Positions 8,054 through 16,504 of a DNA stretch of 64,000 nucleotides are shown in pieces; positions within the stretch are counted from its first letter, which is position 1, and the number at the start of each line of letters is the position of its first letter. Source of the stretch: Actinobacteria bacterium IMCC26207 (GTDB lineage Bacteria; Actinomycetota; Acidimicrobiia; Acidimicrobiales; Microtrichaceae); NCBI GenBank assembly GCA_001025035.1, contig LCZK01000009.1:434001-498000 (forward strand), given 5' to 3'. Position numbers and translations under genes: made by a program. Under the pieces are notes generated by a model. That model saw only the letters and a list, made by a program, of their open reading frames with translations. It did not search any database and had not been told where the DNA came from.

Positions 8054-8992
8054 GTGCCAGAACTACCTGAAGTGGAAACGATCCGCAGACAGCTTGACCC
8101 GCTTCTGCGTAACTGCACCATTGTGGAGGCTTGGGCATTTGAGTCACCGAAGTTCACCCAGGCTCATGATGCAGTCGGGTGGCGACTCGATGGGGTGAGA
8201 CGCCGAGGTAAGTACTTGCTGATGAACCTTGACTCCCCTACTGGGAAACGAGAGCTGATTGTTCACCTCGGCATGACGGGACGACTCTCGGTTTCTTCAA
8301 ACCTCCTCGGTCAAGACACCCTCGACCATCAAAACAACCTCCACGCCAGAAACAGCCTCCACGCTAAAAACATCTCTGCCGCAAGCCCTCAGAACAGTTG
8401 GGCAGAATCTGCCGCAGTTGATCCAGCGGACAGTTCTTCACTGCGGCATCTCCGGGCAGTCTGGACTCTGGATGACGGACGCTGCTTGTACTTCGATGAC
8501 GTTCGACGATTCGGTCGGATTGCAGTCGTTGCTGCCGCTGACTACCACTCACTGGCCACGCTCGCGGCACTAGGTCCGGAACCATTCGATGTCTCCTTCA
8601 CTCCCGAGTATCTCCGTGCGCAGATCAACTCGAGCAAACGCTGCATCAAGACGCAGTTGTTAGCTCAGAGGGTTGTGGCGGGCTTGGGAAATATTTATGT
8701 CGACGAGGCTTTGTGGAGGTCACAGGTGCACCCCGCAGCGAAGAGGCTCACTGTTATGCAGTCAAAAAAGCTCCGGGATGATATTTGCGATGTCCTCAGT
8801 GCTGCGATCAACAACGGGGGAACCACACTGCGCAATTACAGAGATGCTGCCGGTGCATCAGGTAGCAATCAGCGATACTTAGATTGCTATGGCAGGGCTG
8901 GTCAGGACTGCCTCCGTTGCGGATCGACTCTGAGGCGGATCGTGATAGACGCCCGAGCAACTGTGTATTGCCCGAGCTGTCAGAAGCGGTAG
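8054..8992 (+). CDS. mutM: Formamidopyrimidine-DNA glycosylase with a central insertion
   Basis: Base-excision repair enzyme that removes 8-oxoguanine and ring-opened purines. The GTG start at 8054 gives PELPEVETIRRQL right after the initiator; Pro2 is the catalytic nucleophile and Glu3 assists. Lys53 in RRRGKYLL and LGMTGRL (72-78) are conserved, as is DDVRRFGRI. The C-terminal zinc finger is present (CYGRAGQDCLRCG, then CPSC). At 312 residues it is longer than usual because about 45-50 residues (roughly 81-131) are inserted between LGMTGRL and HLRAVW, containing near-repeats NNLHARN/SLHAKN. The catalytic parts look intact, so the insertion is probably a surface loop. Confidence 0.93.
   Translation: MPELPEVETIRRQLDPLLRNCTIVEAWAFESPKFTQAHDAVGWRLDGVRRRGKYLLMNLDSPTGKRELIVHLGMTGRLSVSSNLLGQDTLDHQNNLHARNSLHAKNISAASPQNSWAESAAVDPADSSSLRHLRAVWTLDDGRCLYFDDVRRFGRIAVVAAADYHSLATLAALGPEPFDVSFTPEYLRAQINSSKRCIKTQLLAQRVVAGLGNIYVDEALWRSQVHPAAKRLTVMQSKKLRDDICDVLSAAINNGGTTLRNYRDAAGASGSNQRYLDCYGRAGQDCLRCGSTLRRIVIDARATVYCPSCQKR
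8314..8367. repeat. In-frame 18-bp repeat units inside mutM
   Basis: AAACAACCTCCACGCCAG (8332-8349) and AAACAGCCTCCACGCTAA (8350-8367) are adjacent near-copies; a weaker third copy precedes them at 8314. They encode part of the extra loop of the glycosylase. Confidence 0.65.
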
Positions 8993-9002
8993 CGAGGACC
9001 TA

Positions 9003-9131
9003 GTTGGACAGCATTCAAACCCACCAACTTTCGGGGTACGTCGACGCCTACGACCAGCCGAGATGGACAAGCTCGTCGCTGGCTACCTTGAACGCCAGGG
9101 AATCAACCGCCGCCGTAGTGTCAGGTCCTGA
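9003..9131 (+). pseudogene. Relic of a recombinase-type HTH region
   Basis: One frame reads GVRRRLRPAEMDKLVAGYL then ERQGINRRRSVRS before a stop. This resembles the tail seen after serine-recombinase-type domains in actinobacteria (RRL-P-E-LVAGY...GINRRTV), with the middle of the helix-turn-helix missing. There is no start or catalytic domain nearby. The identification rests on a short match only. Confidence 0.35.
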
Positions 9132-9137
9132 TGCCAC

Positions 9138-9557
9138 CTACACACAAGAGCCGCGCCACCACGACAGTCGCAGAAGCCACGATGACCTAACGCGTCGAGC
9201 GGCGGAGCGGGATGGCGTCGGGCTGCGGGCCGAGCTGGCCTGAGCAGCGATCACCACAACCGCGTAAATGCCGAGAAAGCCGAGTATCCCGGCGAAGGTT
9301 CCGGGCGAGTAGCCGAAAGGCGAGATAATCGTCGACGCGACGTACGTTGGAAGCACTCCCGCGATGCCGGCGCCGAAGCATCGTGAGATCGGCCGCAAGT
9401 CGGTCCGACTTGTTGCCAGGCCAGCAGCTATGAAGGTGGGAGCCATGATCGCCCCAGCGGGCGACGAAGAGCGGCAGGATCGTGAAACCTCAAACGACCC
9501 TGCCTGCCATGAGCCGACGCCAAGCACAAGGCCGAGGAGACCCTCAGCTGCCACCAC
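9138..9557 (-). pseudogene. Relic of an MFS transporter C-terminus
   Basis: The frame contains FIAAGLATSRTD, then FGAGIAGVLPTYVASTI and TFAGILGFLGIYAVVVIAAQ, which look like the last helices of a metabolite:H+ symporter of the major facilitator family, ending in a basic tail. Upstream on this strand no matching N-terminal part continues in frame. It is probably a truncated, non-functional copy. Confidence 0.35.
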
Positions 9558-9726
9558 ATAGGGAGCCCCCAGGCAGGTCGGCCGTTCGGAATCCAGGGCA
9601 TGAGCAACCGGCGCTTCGGATCTTCAAGGTGGGCGATCACCGAACCTCCCACACCTGTGCTTGTCGCGGTCGGATCGCTCCGGGTATCACCGAGAACTCG
9701 AACCGTCCCAAGAGGATTCGCAGGCG

Positions 9727-9900
9727 CTAGTCCTTGCGAACGACGTCCAGATTCCGGAGCGTCGGCGGCTCGAGCGCGATCGACGCAATCGAGGCTGTGA
9801 TCTCCCCGGTCACCAGCAAGTCGTTGCTGATGGCCGCTGATTCGACCGACGGGAACTCCACGATCATCAGGAACGTTCCCGGACGCTCGCTCCCCTCCGG
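9727..9900 (-). pseudogene. C-terminal fragment of an unidentified protein
   Basis: One frame reads RPGTFLMIVEFPSVESAA through LEPPTLRNLDVVRKD to a stop at 9727. Upstream the frame closes at a stop near 9938, beyond which another frame (ending MDLPDRPVSR) may be the preceding part after a frameshift. The text looks protein-like but I do not recognise the family. Confidence 0.3.
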
Positions 9901-10279
9901 AGGACCTCACGGTCATCGCCCGGCAGACCAATGGTCTCAGCGACTGACCGGCCTGTCCGGCAGATCCATCCTCACCAAGTCAAATTCGGTAAAGGAATCC
10001 GCATTCACCATCGCTTTCGCACGCCTTGGACCCAGCGTCTGAAGCCCCAAATGTAGCGGCCCAAAGCCAGACATAGGAATCCAGACATAGGAATACAGTC
10101 GTGGGGATCGAAGCGAGGTTCCGGGAGACCGAGCAGCGCGTCGCACCCAGCGAACGGACTCGACCTGCATGCGCGTTGGGTCGACCTCGCGTCGCCGCCG
10201 GTGCGAGAGCAGGCGATCTACAACGACGATCAGACCCTCCTCGGAGCAGTCACCCCGCGTTGACGCGGCGGGCCCGCAA

Positions 10280-10393
10280 GGTCTGGATCGTCACACCCGA
10301 CTCGCTGATGGTGCCACCACAACAAGGACCCCGCAGGTCAACCACCACCACCGAGTTTCGGGCACCACAGGGCTCAGGCTGGACGTGCGGTGA
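10280..10393 (+). pseudogene. Relic of a DUF222/HNH endonuclease C-terminus
   Basis: The frame reads LDRHTRLADGATTTRTPQV followed by NHHHRVSGTTGLRLDV and a stop. This resembles the end of actinobacterial DUF222-HNH proteins (DH...GG-T...N...CR-HHR-K-H-GW). The first His-Asn residues and the Cys pair of the complete motif are missing. It overlaps the end of the methyltransferase gene on the other strand, which supports it being a remnant. Confidence 0.35.
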
Positions 10394-11204
10394 CCCAGCC
10401 GAACTCCGAGGTGACCCTGAGTCCGGTCGACCCAGACGTGTCGCGCAATGGATCCATAGCGTCGCGCAGTACATCGCAGAAGGCGTCGTAGCCCACTGCT
10501 TCGATGGCGGGCACGGATGGCCCCGCTGCGGCGAGGGCCCTGACCGCCGTGTCGAGGTCGGGCCACTCGTTGGTCACGTCGACGGTCCCCTGCTCGGTCA
10601 GTGCGAAGCCGGACGACTCAAGCAGGCCGGCCATCACCGCACTGGTGCCGCCCTGCTCCATGGTGGCGGACTGGTGGCTGGCCGGCGAGTGCTCGATGAC
10701 GGCGCGGAAGTACGGCAGGAGGCCCATGCGGTCGAGTGAGCCCCAGTAGGTGAGGCCAAGTCGGCCTTCCGGGGTGAGCACACGACGAGCTTCGACCAGT
10801 GCATCCTCGCAGCCGCTCCAGATGCCGTTGAAGCTCGTGGCCACGTCGAATGACGCGTCGGCAAACGGGAGGGCGAACATGTCGCCGACGCGCAGATCGC
10901 CGTCGGGCGTGCGGGCCCGTGCAATGTCAATGAGGGCGGCCGAGGCATCGAGGCCGCTCACAGTGGCACCGCGGCGTGCGGCCAGCTGAGCGGCGAAGCC
11001 CGAGCCGCAGGCGATGTCCACCAGGCGCGTGGCTGGGCTGACGTCGAGGCGGCCGAACAGCATCTCGTTGGCTGGACGGGCGTAGGGCTCGAACAGGTAC
11101 GCCCACTCGGCTGCACGGGCACCCCAGCCGATCCCCGCCTGTATCCACCGCTCCGGGTCAGGCGACGAGTCGGCGGAGGCTGTTGCTGTGCTGGTGACGG
11201 TCAT
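10374..11204 (-). CDS. Class I SAM-dependent methyltransferase
   Basis: 276 residues. Motif I is LVDIACGSGFAAQLAARRG with the acidic SGLDAS after it; FADASFDVATSFNGIW and VLTPEGRLGLTYWG match the methyltransferase_11 layout. The substrate is unknown; small molecules such as lipids, quinones or xenobiotics are usual. The start ATG 11204 has TAGGAGCC just upstream. The gene is GC-rich like the TetR gene with which it is divergent, and shares with it a promoter region filled by a large inverted repeat, so it is very likely the regulator's target. Confidence 0.82.
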   Translation of the reverse strand: MTVTSTATASADSSPDPERWIQAGIGWGARAAEWAYLFEPYARPANEMLFGRLDVSPATRLVDIACGSGFAAQLAARRGATVSGLDASAALIDIARARTPDGDLRVGDMFALPFADASFDVATSFNGIWSGCEDALVEARRVLTPEGRLGLTYWGSLDRMGLLPYFRAVIEHSPASHQSATMEQGGTSAVMAGLLESSGFALTEQGTVDVTNEWPDLDTAVRALAAAGPSVPAIEAVGYDAFCDVLRDAMDPLRDTSGSTGLRVTSEFGWVTARPA

Positions 11205-11216
11205 CTTGGCTCCTAA

Positions 11217-11265
11217 ATAGCACGATCGGTCGTGATTAATTATACAGTACGACCGATCGTGCTAT
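11217..11265. promoter_or_regulatory. Large inverted repeat operator between methyltransferase and TetR
   Basis: The arms ATAGCACGATCGGTCGT (11217-11233) and ACGACCGATCGTGCTAT (11249-11265) are perfect 17-bp reverse complements around a 15-bp AT-rich spacer. Each arm contains the near-palindrome ACGAYCGRTCGT, the size expected for one TetR dimer, so two dimers may bind. The position covers the promoters of both divergent genes. Confidence 0.8.
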
Positions 11266-11276
11266 CTTGTCAACCA

Positions 11277-11903
11277 ATGGATGCAGCCTCTGCAAGCACC
11301 CCGCGCAAGACCCGCGCCGACGGCGAGCGCACGCGCCACCTCATCCTCGATACCGCGGTCCGCCTCGCAACCGTCGAGGGGCTCGACGGGCTCAGTATCG
11401 GCACGCTCGCCCACGCCACCGCCATGAGCAAGAGTGGCGTGTACGCGCACTTCGACTCCAAAGAAGAACTTCAGCTCGCAACGGTCGACAACGCACGCAT
11501 CCTGTTCATCGAGGCGGTGATCACTCCCGCGCTCCAACACAGCGGACTCCCCCGTCTGCGCGCCCTGTGCGAGTCCTTCCTCGCCTACGTCGAGAACCGC
11601 ACGCTTCCCGGCGGTTGCTTCTTCGCTGCTGCCGCTGCCGAACTGGGCGGGCGGCCCGGTCCACTACGCGAGCGCGTCGCCGCCAACCAGAAGGGGTGGA
11701 TCGGTGTCCTCACCCAGGCGGCTGGGGAGTCCACCGCCCGCGGCGAGCTTCGCACCGACACCGACGTCGCCACGCTCGTGTTCGAACTCAACGCGCTGGT
11801 TATCTCGGCCAACACGGCCTTCATTCTCCACGACGACCCGGCCGTCATCGGCCAGGCCCGCACCGCCATCGAGCGCGTGCTCGCAGCCGCGATCCCCACC
11901 TGA
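11277..11903 (+). CDS. TetR-family transcriptional regulator
   Basis: 208 residues from ATG 11277 (MDAASASTPRKTRADG). An N-terminal helix-turn-helix is seen in LDGLSIGTLAHATAMSKSGVYAHFDSKEEL, the TetR hallmark. The C-terminal part (CFFAAAAAELGGRPGPLRE) resembles the TetR_C_6/YfiR-like ligand domain. It probably represses itself and the divergent methyltransferase through the inverted repeat just upstream. A longer reading from 11232 would start inside the operator and is rejected. Codon use is markedly GC-rich compared with the rest of the window. Confidence 0.88.
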   Translation: MDAASASTPRKTRADGERTRHLILDTAVRLATVEGLDGLSIGTLAHATAMSKSGVYAHFDSKEELQLATVDNARILFIEAVITPALQHSGLPRLRALCESFLAYVENRTLPGGCFFAAAAAELGGRPGPLRERVAANQKGWIGVLTQAAGESTARGELRTDTDVATLVFELNALVISANTAFILHDDPAVIGQARTAIERVLAAAIPT

Positions 11904-12334
11904 CCCACACCAGGAACGAATGGCCAGAAGGGAACCCGGATTTCCAATCTAGCTCCCAAAGACCGTGTGGGTCCCTACACCCGGTCGTGCTGGTTGACCT
12001 GGGAGGACGCGGGCCAACCTTGGGCTGTTGACTCGACCAGGGATCTTGGGCGACGGCCGCTCGGGGTCCGGTGCATTCCGCGTAGATCGCACCGCAGCAC
12101 GACCGACGACGCTCTGAAGGGTTGAACCGGGAGACCTAAACCTCCTCTCTCAAACCCTGACCCTGACCAGGGAGAAGAAGACAAATTTCTTGTGATTTGC
12201 ACAACATCGTTGGCCGTCTCATGATTCACTCCTGAAGCGATTCCTCAGCGAGCGATCAGACGCATTGCGCTACCCCTGCTAGTGTTTCAGTTTCGTTACG
12301 AAATGAAGTCGATCCACGAGGTCTGTTCTCCGCT
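11904..12334. other. Intergenic stretch, no gene seen
   Basis: 431 bp without a convincing gene. GC-rich up to about 12.1 kb, then back to the ordinary composition, so the right edge of the foreign-looking block is probably here. A CCCTG-accctga-CCAGGG hairpin lies near 12157-12174, and TTTCG-tta-CGAAA sits about 35 bp before the M15 peptidase start; the latter could be an operator. Confidence 0.5.
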
Positions 12335-13702
12335 GTGAATACTTCCCTTAGTACATCCCGAGGCACTCGTTCGGTTGCTCTTCGAGCACGCACCAGGCTG
12401 TTTGTTGCTTTGGCCGCTACCGCATCTGTCGCGCTCATTGGAACAACTGCGCTTCCAGCATCTGCAGCGACAGGCGCCTTGACCAAAGACGACAACCCCA
12501 GCTTGGCCGAGCTACAGACTCAGCGCGCCGCAGTGCAGCAAAAGGCCGCTGGAAAGGCTTCGCAGGTCAATGCCTTGAAGGCTTCTGACGCCCAAGTGAG
12601 TTCTGCTTTGAGTGCTCTCAACACAAACGTAAATGCACAGCAGGATCGTCTTGAAGAGGCCGAGCGGGCCGTAGCTCAGGCACAAGCCGACCAAGCAGCC
12701 GCCGAGGCCGCTCAGTCAGCCAAGCAGTCCGAACTTGATGCCCTAACAGCACAGATGAAGGAATCGGCTGTTGACGCATATGTTTCAATGGGCAGCGCAA
12801 ACAACATCTCTGTTGGAACTGACGACATCAACGACACCGTCAACAAGCGCACCCTCATGTCCGTTCGAGCCAACGAGGACATTGGCTTGGTAGAAAAATT
12901 CCGCTCCGTCCAAGAGGATCTGGAAATCCAAAGGGGCGCCGCTGCAGCCGCAAACACTCGAGCAACAGCTGGAGCTGAACAAGTTGAAGGTCGGCTGAAC
13001 GAGTTGAACAAGGCCTACGCAGAGCAGCAGGCTTTTGCTGCCAAAGTTGAGGCTCGATTGAACTCGGCCCTTGCAGAGGCCGACTCTCTTGCAGCGACCA
13101 ATGCTCAGTTGTCTAGTTCGATTACCTCTAAGCAGGCCGAGATTGCTAAGGCCGTGGCCGCCCAGCGCGCTGCCGACTCAGCACGAGCCGCTCAACGTGC
13201 AGCCCAGAGCAAACCAGCAGTCTCGGCCAGTGGCAGCGGTGGCGGAAGTAGCAGTGGCGGTGACAGTGGCGGCGGTGGCGGCGGTGGCGGCGCACCTCCG
13301 GACATCACCGGCAGCGGTGAGATCGTCAACGTTGGCGGCATCCGGATTCACCAGTCCATGGCCGGAAACTTGCAGAGCTTGCTCGCTGCGGCCTCTGCAG
13401 CTGGCATTAACTTTGGCGGCGGTGGCTACCGAGACCCTGCCGGACAGATTGCAGTTCGCAGAAATAACTGTGGATCAAGCAACTACGCGATCTATGAAAT
13501 GCCGGCCTCTTCATGCAGTCCCCCCTCTGCTCGACCAGGAACCTCAATGCACGAGCGGGGACTTGCGGTTGACTTCACACAAGGTGGAAGCACCCTGAGT
13601 CGCGGCAGCTCAGGGTTTGCTTGGATGCGAGCGAACGCCTCAAGTTATGGGTTCTTCAACCTGCCATCCGAGCCTTGGCACTGGAGCTCAAACGGCAACT
13701 AG
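12335..13702 (+). CDS. Secreted coiled-coil D-Ala-D-Ala carboxypeptidase (VanY-like, M15)
   Basis: 455 residues with a GTG start. A signal peptide (LFVALAATASVALIGTTALPASA) is followed by about 230 residues of coiled coil like the N-terminal part of PcsB-type wall hydrolases, a Ser/Gly linker (residues 300-325), and a C-terminal M15-type peptidase. Zinc and catalytic motifs are visible: SMHERGLAVDF (S-x-H-x6-D) and EPWHWS. The family trims peptidoglycan stem peptides. Both this protein and the Rpf-like one at 4081-5106 pair a long coiled coil with a wall-cutting domain, a design used to hold such enzymes inactive until a partner binds (known for PcsB/FtsEX; inference here). Confidence 0.88.
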   Translation: MNTSLSTSRGTRSVALRARTRLFVALAATASVALIGTTALPASAATGALTKDDNPSLAELQTQRAAVQQKAAGKASQVNALKASDAQVSSALSALNTNVNAQQDRLEEAERAVAQAQADQAAAEAAQSAKQSELDALTAQMKESAVDAYVSMGSANNISVGTDDINDTVNKRTLMSVRANEDIGLVEKFRSVQEDLEIQRGAAAAANTRATAGAEQVEGRLNELNKAYAEQQAFAAKVEARLNSALAEADSLAATNAQLSSSITSKQAEIAKAVAAQRAADSARAAQRAAQSKPAVSASGSGGGSSSGGDSGGGGGGGGAPPDITGSGEIVNVGGIRIHQSMAGNLQSLLAAASAAGINFGGGGYRDPAGQIAVRRNNCGSSNYAIYEMPASSCSPPSARPGTSMHERGLAVDFTQGGSTLSRGSSGFAWMRANASSYGFFNLPSEPWHWSSNGN

Positions 13703-13978
13703 TGCAGTGAATTCGGCTTGGCTCGCAGCTAGAGCAATAGTGCCTAGCAGCGATCAAACTACTTGCTAAGGCAGCTAGTTCGCGAGTACTAATGGAGTAC
13801 CCACATTGGGTCATCGGTGGGGAATGATTGAATTCTGATGGCTCACGGTTAGGTAATTGGTTTGTAGAAATTGTGTTGTTGCACACGTTGTTGAGTTGAA
13901 CACGTTGTTGAGTTGAACACAGGGGCCTCGTCAAGAACGAGTGATCTGTGAGGTTTCCGCCGTCTCAAGGGAGTTGTT
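13703..13978. other. Intergenic region with promoter of exported protein
   Basis: 276 bp. It contains a 17-bp perfect tandem duplication near the end and an AAGGGAG ribosome binding site six bases before ATG 13979. No RNA gene was recognised. Confidence 0.4.
13884..13917. repeat. 17-bp perfect tandem duplication
   Basis: CACGTTGTTGAGTTGAA occurs at 13884-13900 and again at 13901-13917, followed by CAC. It lies about 60 bp upstream of the exported protein gene, possibly in its promoter or leader. Confidence 0.9.
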
Positions 13979-15790
13979 ATGGGAGTTAATCGAGTTTCGT
14001 TCACCAAACGGGGAAGAACGGCCCGAACAGCAGGGGGTGTCATTCTGGCGACCTCGCTGCTCGCTCTAGGGTTAGTAACCGCCGCCACGAGCAGTAGTGG
14101 TGCTGCGCCAGTCTCGACTCAGATCGAAGCGCTCTGCTCGGGTGCAGATGCTGCATCTCTCGCAACGTTGAATAACTTTTCGGGGATTCTCGGCGGGAAT
14201 ACCATTCCTGTCACCCTGACAGCTACTGCGGCTGACATCCCAGAATCAGCAGCCATCGGCGAAAAGATTAACGCCCAGTTCAACTGGACTGGACAGCTCT
14301 CGCAGAAGCTCATCGATACGGCAGCAGGCCTTGGCGCTGCCATCGACGCAGAGAACATCAGCGCTCAGATGACCATCAAAGGCCCAAGCGATATTGCGTC
14401 GTTTAGCGCAACTGCGCCCAACTTGACTGTTGTCCCTGCCGTTGGAGTGCCTTCTGTCCTCAGCCTCGGGGGCATTGGCGGAGAGATCACAACAACCGGG
14501 GGCGGAATCATCACCTACCGAGTCGCCTCGGTCAGCTTCACTACCAAGTTGCTCGCCGCTGGAATCCCGGTGGTCCTCAACATCTCCTGCGCACCGATTG
14601 GGTCCAACCTGATCACCAAGACCTCGGTTAAAGACCCCGATGCACCTACGTTCACCCCAGAAATCATTCCGCTTGCCACCACGGCTGGCGGAGTAGCAAC
14701 AGTCGATCTGCTGGGTGGCAACCCCCCAATCATCACTCCAGGAAAAACCCCGTTGATTCCAGAGTCGCTCAAGATCGTTGAGGCTCCAACTGAGGGAGAA
14801 GCAACCATTACTAACGGCGTGTTCTCCTTTACTGCTCCAGCAATAGATGGTACCTACTCCACAACAGTCGAGATCTGTGGAGTACCCAAAGAAGATGCCG
14901 GTGCTCCAGGGGTCAGCGAGATCCAGAACCTGGTCCTAGGAGATAACTGGGCCCCAATCGGTAGCTACGGTTTGGACAAGCGACCAATCGCGTTCAGTTT
15001 GAAGTTCGGTGGCGAAGAGACTCCCCTGATTTGGGCCTCCGATAACCTTGGTGCGCCAGAGCCAACTCCAGAAAACTGGGCCCCGGCGACTGGCCCCGGT
15101 CAAGTTGGTCGTTACGCCGATCTGTTCTTTGGAAGAAGCGTGTACCGAGGAATCACCGCTGCTCAGGTTCAGTCTGCGCTTGAAGGGCTGCCTAATGTGG
15201 GTGCTGGAAACGTTGAGGTAGTAGCCGAGAAGAACAATGCCGCCGCGCCAAATCTAGTGACGAACTTCAAGATCAACTATCAGGGAGCCTTGGCAGAACA
15301 AGATGTTCCTGCTCTGACCCTTGGGCAGTGGTACTCAGTTCTCCCACAAGAGGCTCTGACCCGAATCAACGAGAGTGTTCAGGCCCTCATTCCTGCACCT
15401 GCGACTACCGTCCCAGGAGCACCGGCACCGGTTGATCCTCTCGGTGGACGGACGGGGCAAGCCCTCAATGACTTCATTATTGAACGTATTCTTACCGGAA
15501 CGTTCACCCCAGAGATCTCAGCGGCGTTTGTGAAGGTCGTCATCATTGACCCAATCACTGCTGCTGCACCTGCTCTGATTGCTGCAATCAACGGACTGTT
15601 CCCCAAGATGATCGATCCGGTTGCAGTTCCCGTAGTTGCTGGTGAGTCGCCTACCAAGGCTGAGCCGCTGTGCTCGCAGGGAATCATTGATGTGACCGTG
15701 ACCGCTGGAGTGCTTGGAATCACCCTAGATAACTCAATAGCTCAAGTGGCCGGAACTAGCGATACCCAAGGACTTGGATTCGTCGGCTAA
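13979..15790 (+). CDS. Large exported protein of unknown function
   Basis: 603 residues. The N-terminus is basic and followed by a hydrophobic segment (GGVILATSLLALGLVTAA), so it is exported. The mature part is rich in Thr, Val, Ala and Gly with beta-sandwich-like text: IPVTLTATAADIPESAAIGE resembles the actinobacterial DUF6801-like surface domain, and a second Cys-containing region (LNISCAPIG, VEICGVPKE) follows. The C-terminal 200 residues hold ALEGLPNVGAGNVEV and a Pro-rich APATTVPGAPAPVDP linker. A surface or matrix protein is likely but not proven. It is ended by a strong hairpin terminator, so it is probably monocistronic. Confidence 0.65.
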   Translation: MGVNRVSFTKRGRTARTAGGVILATSLLALGLVTAATSSSGAAPVSTQIEALCSGADAASLATLNNFSGILGGNTIPVTLTATAADIPESAAIGEKINAQFNWTGQLSQKLIDTAAGLGAAIDAENISAQMTIKGPSDIASFSATAPNLTVVPAVGVPSVLSLGGIGGEITTTGGGIITYRVASVSFTTKLLAAGIPVVLNISCAPIGSNLITKTSVKDPDAPTFTPEIIPLATTAGGVATVDLLGGNPPIITPGKTPLIPESLKIVEAPTEGEATITNGVFSFTAPAIDGTYSTTVEICGVPKEDAGAPGVSEIQNLVLGDNWAPIGSYGLDKRPIAFSLKFGGEETPLIWASDNLGAPEPTPENWAPATGPGQVGRYADLFFGRSVYRGITAAQVQSALEGLPNVGAGNVEVVAEKNNAAAPNLVTNFKINYQGALAEQDVPALTLGQWYSVLPQEALTRINESVQALIPAPATTVPGAPAPVDPLGGRTGQALNDFIIERILTGTFTPEISAAFVKVVIIDPITAAAPALIAAINGLFPKMIDPVAVPVVAGESPTKAEPLCSQGIIDVTVTAGVLGITLDNSIAQVAGTSDTQGLGFVG

Positions 15791-15834
15791 CGCCACAGGG
15801 CATCTGTGCTCTAGTCAGTTCATACAAAGCCATG

Positions 15835-15875
15835 GCTTGGGGTGCGACCAGAGGTCGCACCCCAAGCTGCTTTTC
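15835..15875 (+). terminator. Strong hairpin terminator
   Basis: GCTTGGGGTGCGACC (15835-15849) and GGTCGCACCCCAAGC (15853-15867) are perfect 15-bp complements with loop AGA, followed by TGCTTTTCT. It lies 45 bp after the exported protein stop and is the clearest intrinsic terminator in the window. Confidence 0.9.
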
Positions 15876-15930
15876 TGTGCAGGATCGAGAGTTTGGTTTC
15901 ACTGTCAGACCCCCTCGGCATGATGTACTC

Positions 15931-16446
15931 ATGATGAAACGCATGTTCGATCCCCCTACTCGCAGAGCAAGCAGTCACAGGGCTAGCGCCATTCGCGTCG
16001 GACCAGACTTACTCCGGCATCGAGCAACCGTGGTTCGCTGGGCTCTAGCTCATGGCCACCCAGTGGACCGCGACTCGCTAGCCGTCATCATCAACTCAGC
16101 ATCGGTGTCCACTCAAGGTCAGGTTGGCTTGCACTGGACTGCTCGCAGCGTCAACGCACTCCTTACCCAGGGTTGTAGCAATTGGTGCACTGCTCACGGG
16201 GTTCACTACCCGGACAATCTCAGTCGCACCCTCACTACTTACCTGCGCTACCTCGGGGCATTCCGCTTACTCGACGCAGATTCCGACCCCATGATTGCTC
16301 TGAAGCGCTCCGTGGCCGAGTTCGACAAAGAGAATCGCGAGCAACTGAATCAACAGCTCACAAAAGAGTCCACCAGAGGAAGAGCAAAATCTCGTCACCC
16401 CACCGCCCAGTTGCAGTTCCTAGCTCCCGTACTTCCGCTGCATTAG
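15931..16446 (+). CDS. Uncharacterised 171-residue protein
   Basis: No family recognised. A longer frame opens at 15832 but would begin before and run through the strong terminator, so the start is placed at ATG 15931 (MMKRMFDPP). The protein is basic with several Arg/His-rich segments and a Trp/Cys patch (NWCTAHGVHYPD); the region with LNQQLTKESTRGRAKSRH near the end is strongly basic and could bind nucleic acid. No membrane helix or signal is seen. Confidence 0.45.
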   Translation: MMKRMFDPPTRRASSHRASAIRVGPDLLRHRATVVRWALAHGHPVDRDSLAVIINSASVSTQGQVGLHWTARSVNALLTQGCSNWCTAHGVHYPDNLSRTLTTYLRYLGAFRLLDADSDPMIALKRSVAEFDKENREQLNQQLTKESTRGRAKSRHPTAQLQFLAPVLPLH

Positions 16447-16464
16447 GGGAACCTACAGACACAC

Positions 16465-16492
16465 CGCTGCTGCTGCTACTACTGCTGCTGCC
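16465..16492. repeat. Trinucleotide repeat tract (CTG/CTA)
   Basis: About nine trinucleotides of GCTGCTGCTGCTACTACTGC type lie between two convergent genes. It is a simple sequence repeat prone to slippage; no function is apparent. Confidence 0.7.
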
Positions 16493-16504
16493 AGCTTGCG
16501 CTGA

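Larger units (their letters stand above)
8993..10373. other. GC-rich gene-relic region, no intact gene
   Basis: 1.38 kb between mutM and the methyltransferase gene without a convincing intact gene. Composition turns GC-rich around 9.05 kb. Short recognisable fragments of unrelated proteins (recombinase-like, MFS-like, an unidentified C-terminus, HNH-like) lie on both strands and are broken by stops and frame changes. This is what decayed mobile or transferred DNA looks like. Confidence 0.55.

Noticed and set aside
10101..12031. Long plus-strand frames of 212 codons (10101-10739) and 254 codons (11267-12031)
   Set aside because: They are by-products of high GC content: the first is antisense to the methyltransferase, the second is out of frame with the TetR gene. 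Arg/Pro-rich text without motifs.
15832..15930. Extension of the 171-residue protein back to 15832
   Set aside because: The extension would run through the strong hairpin terminator of the preceding gene and has no recognisable sequence.
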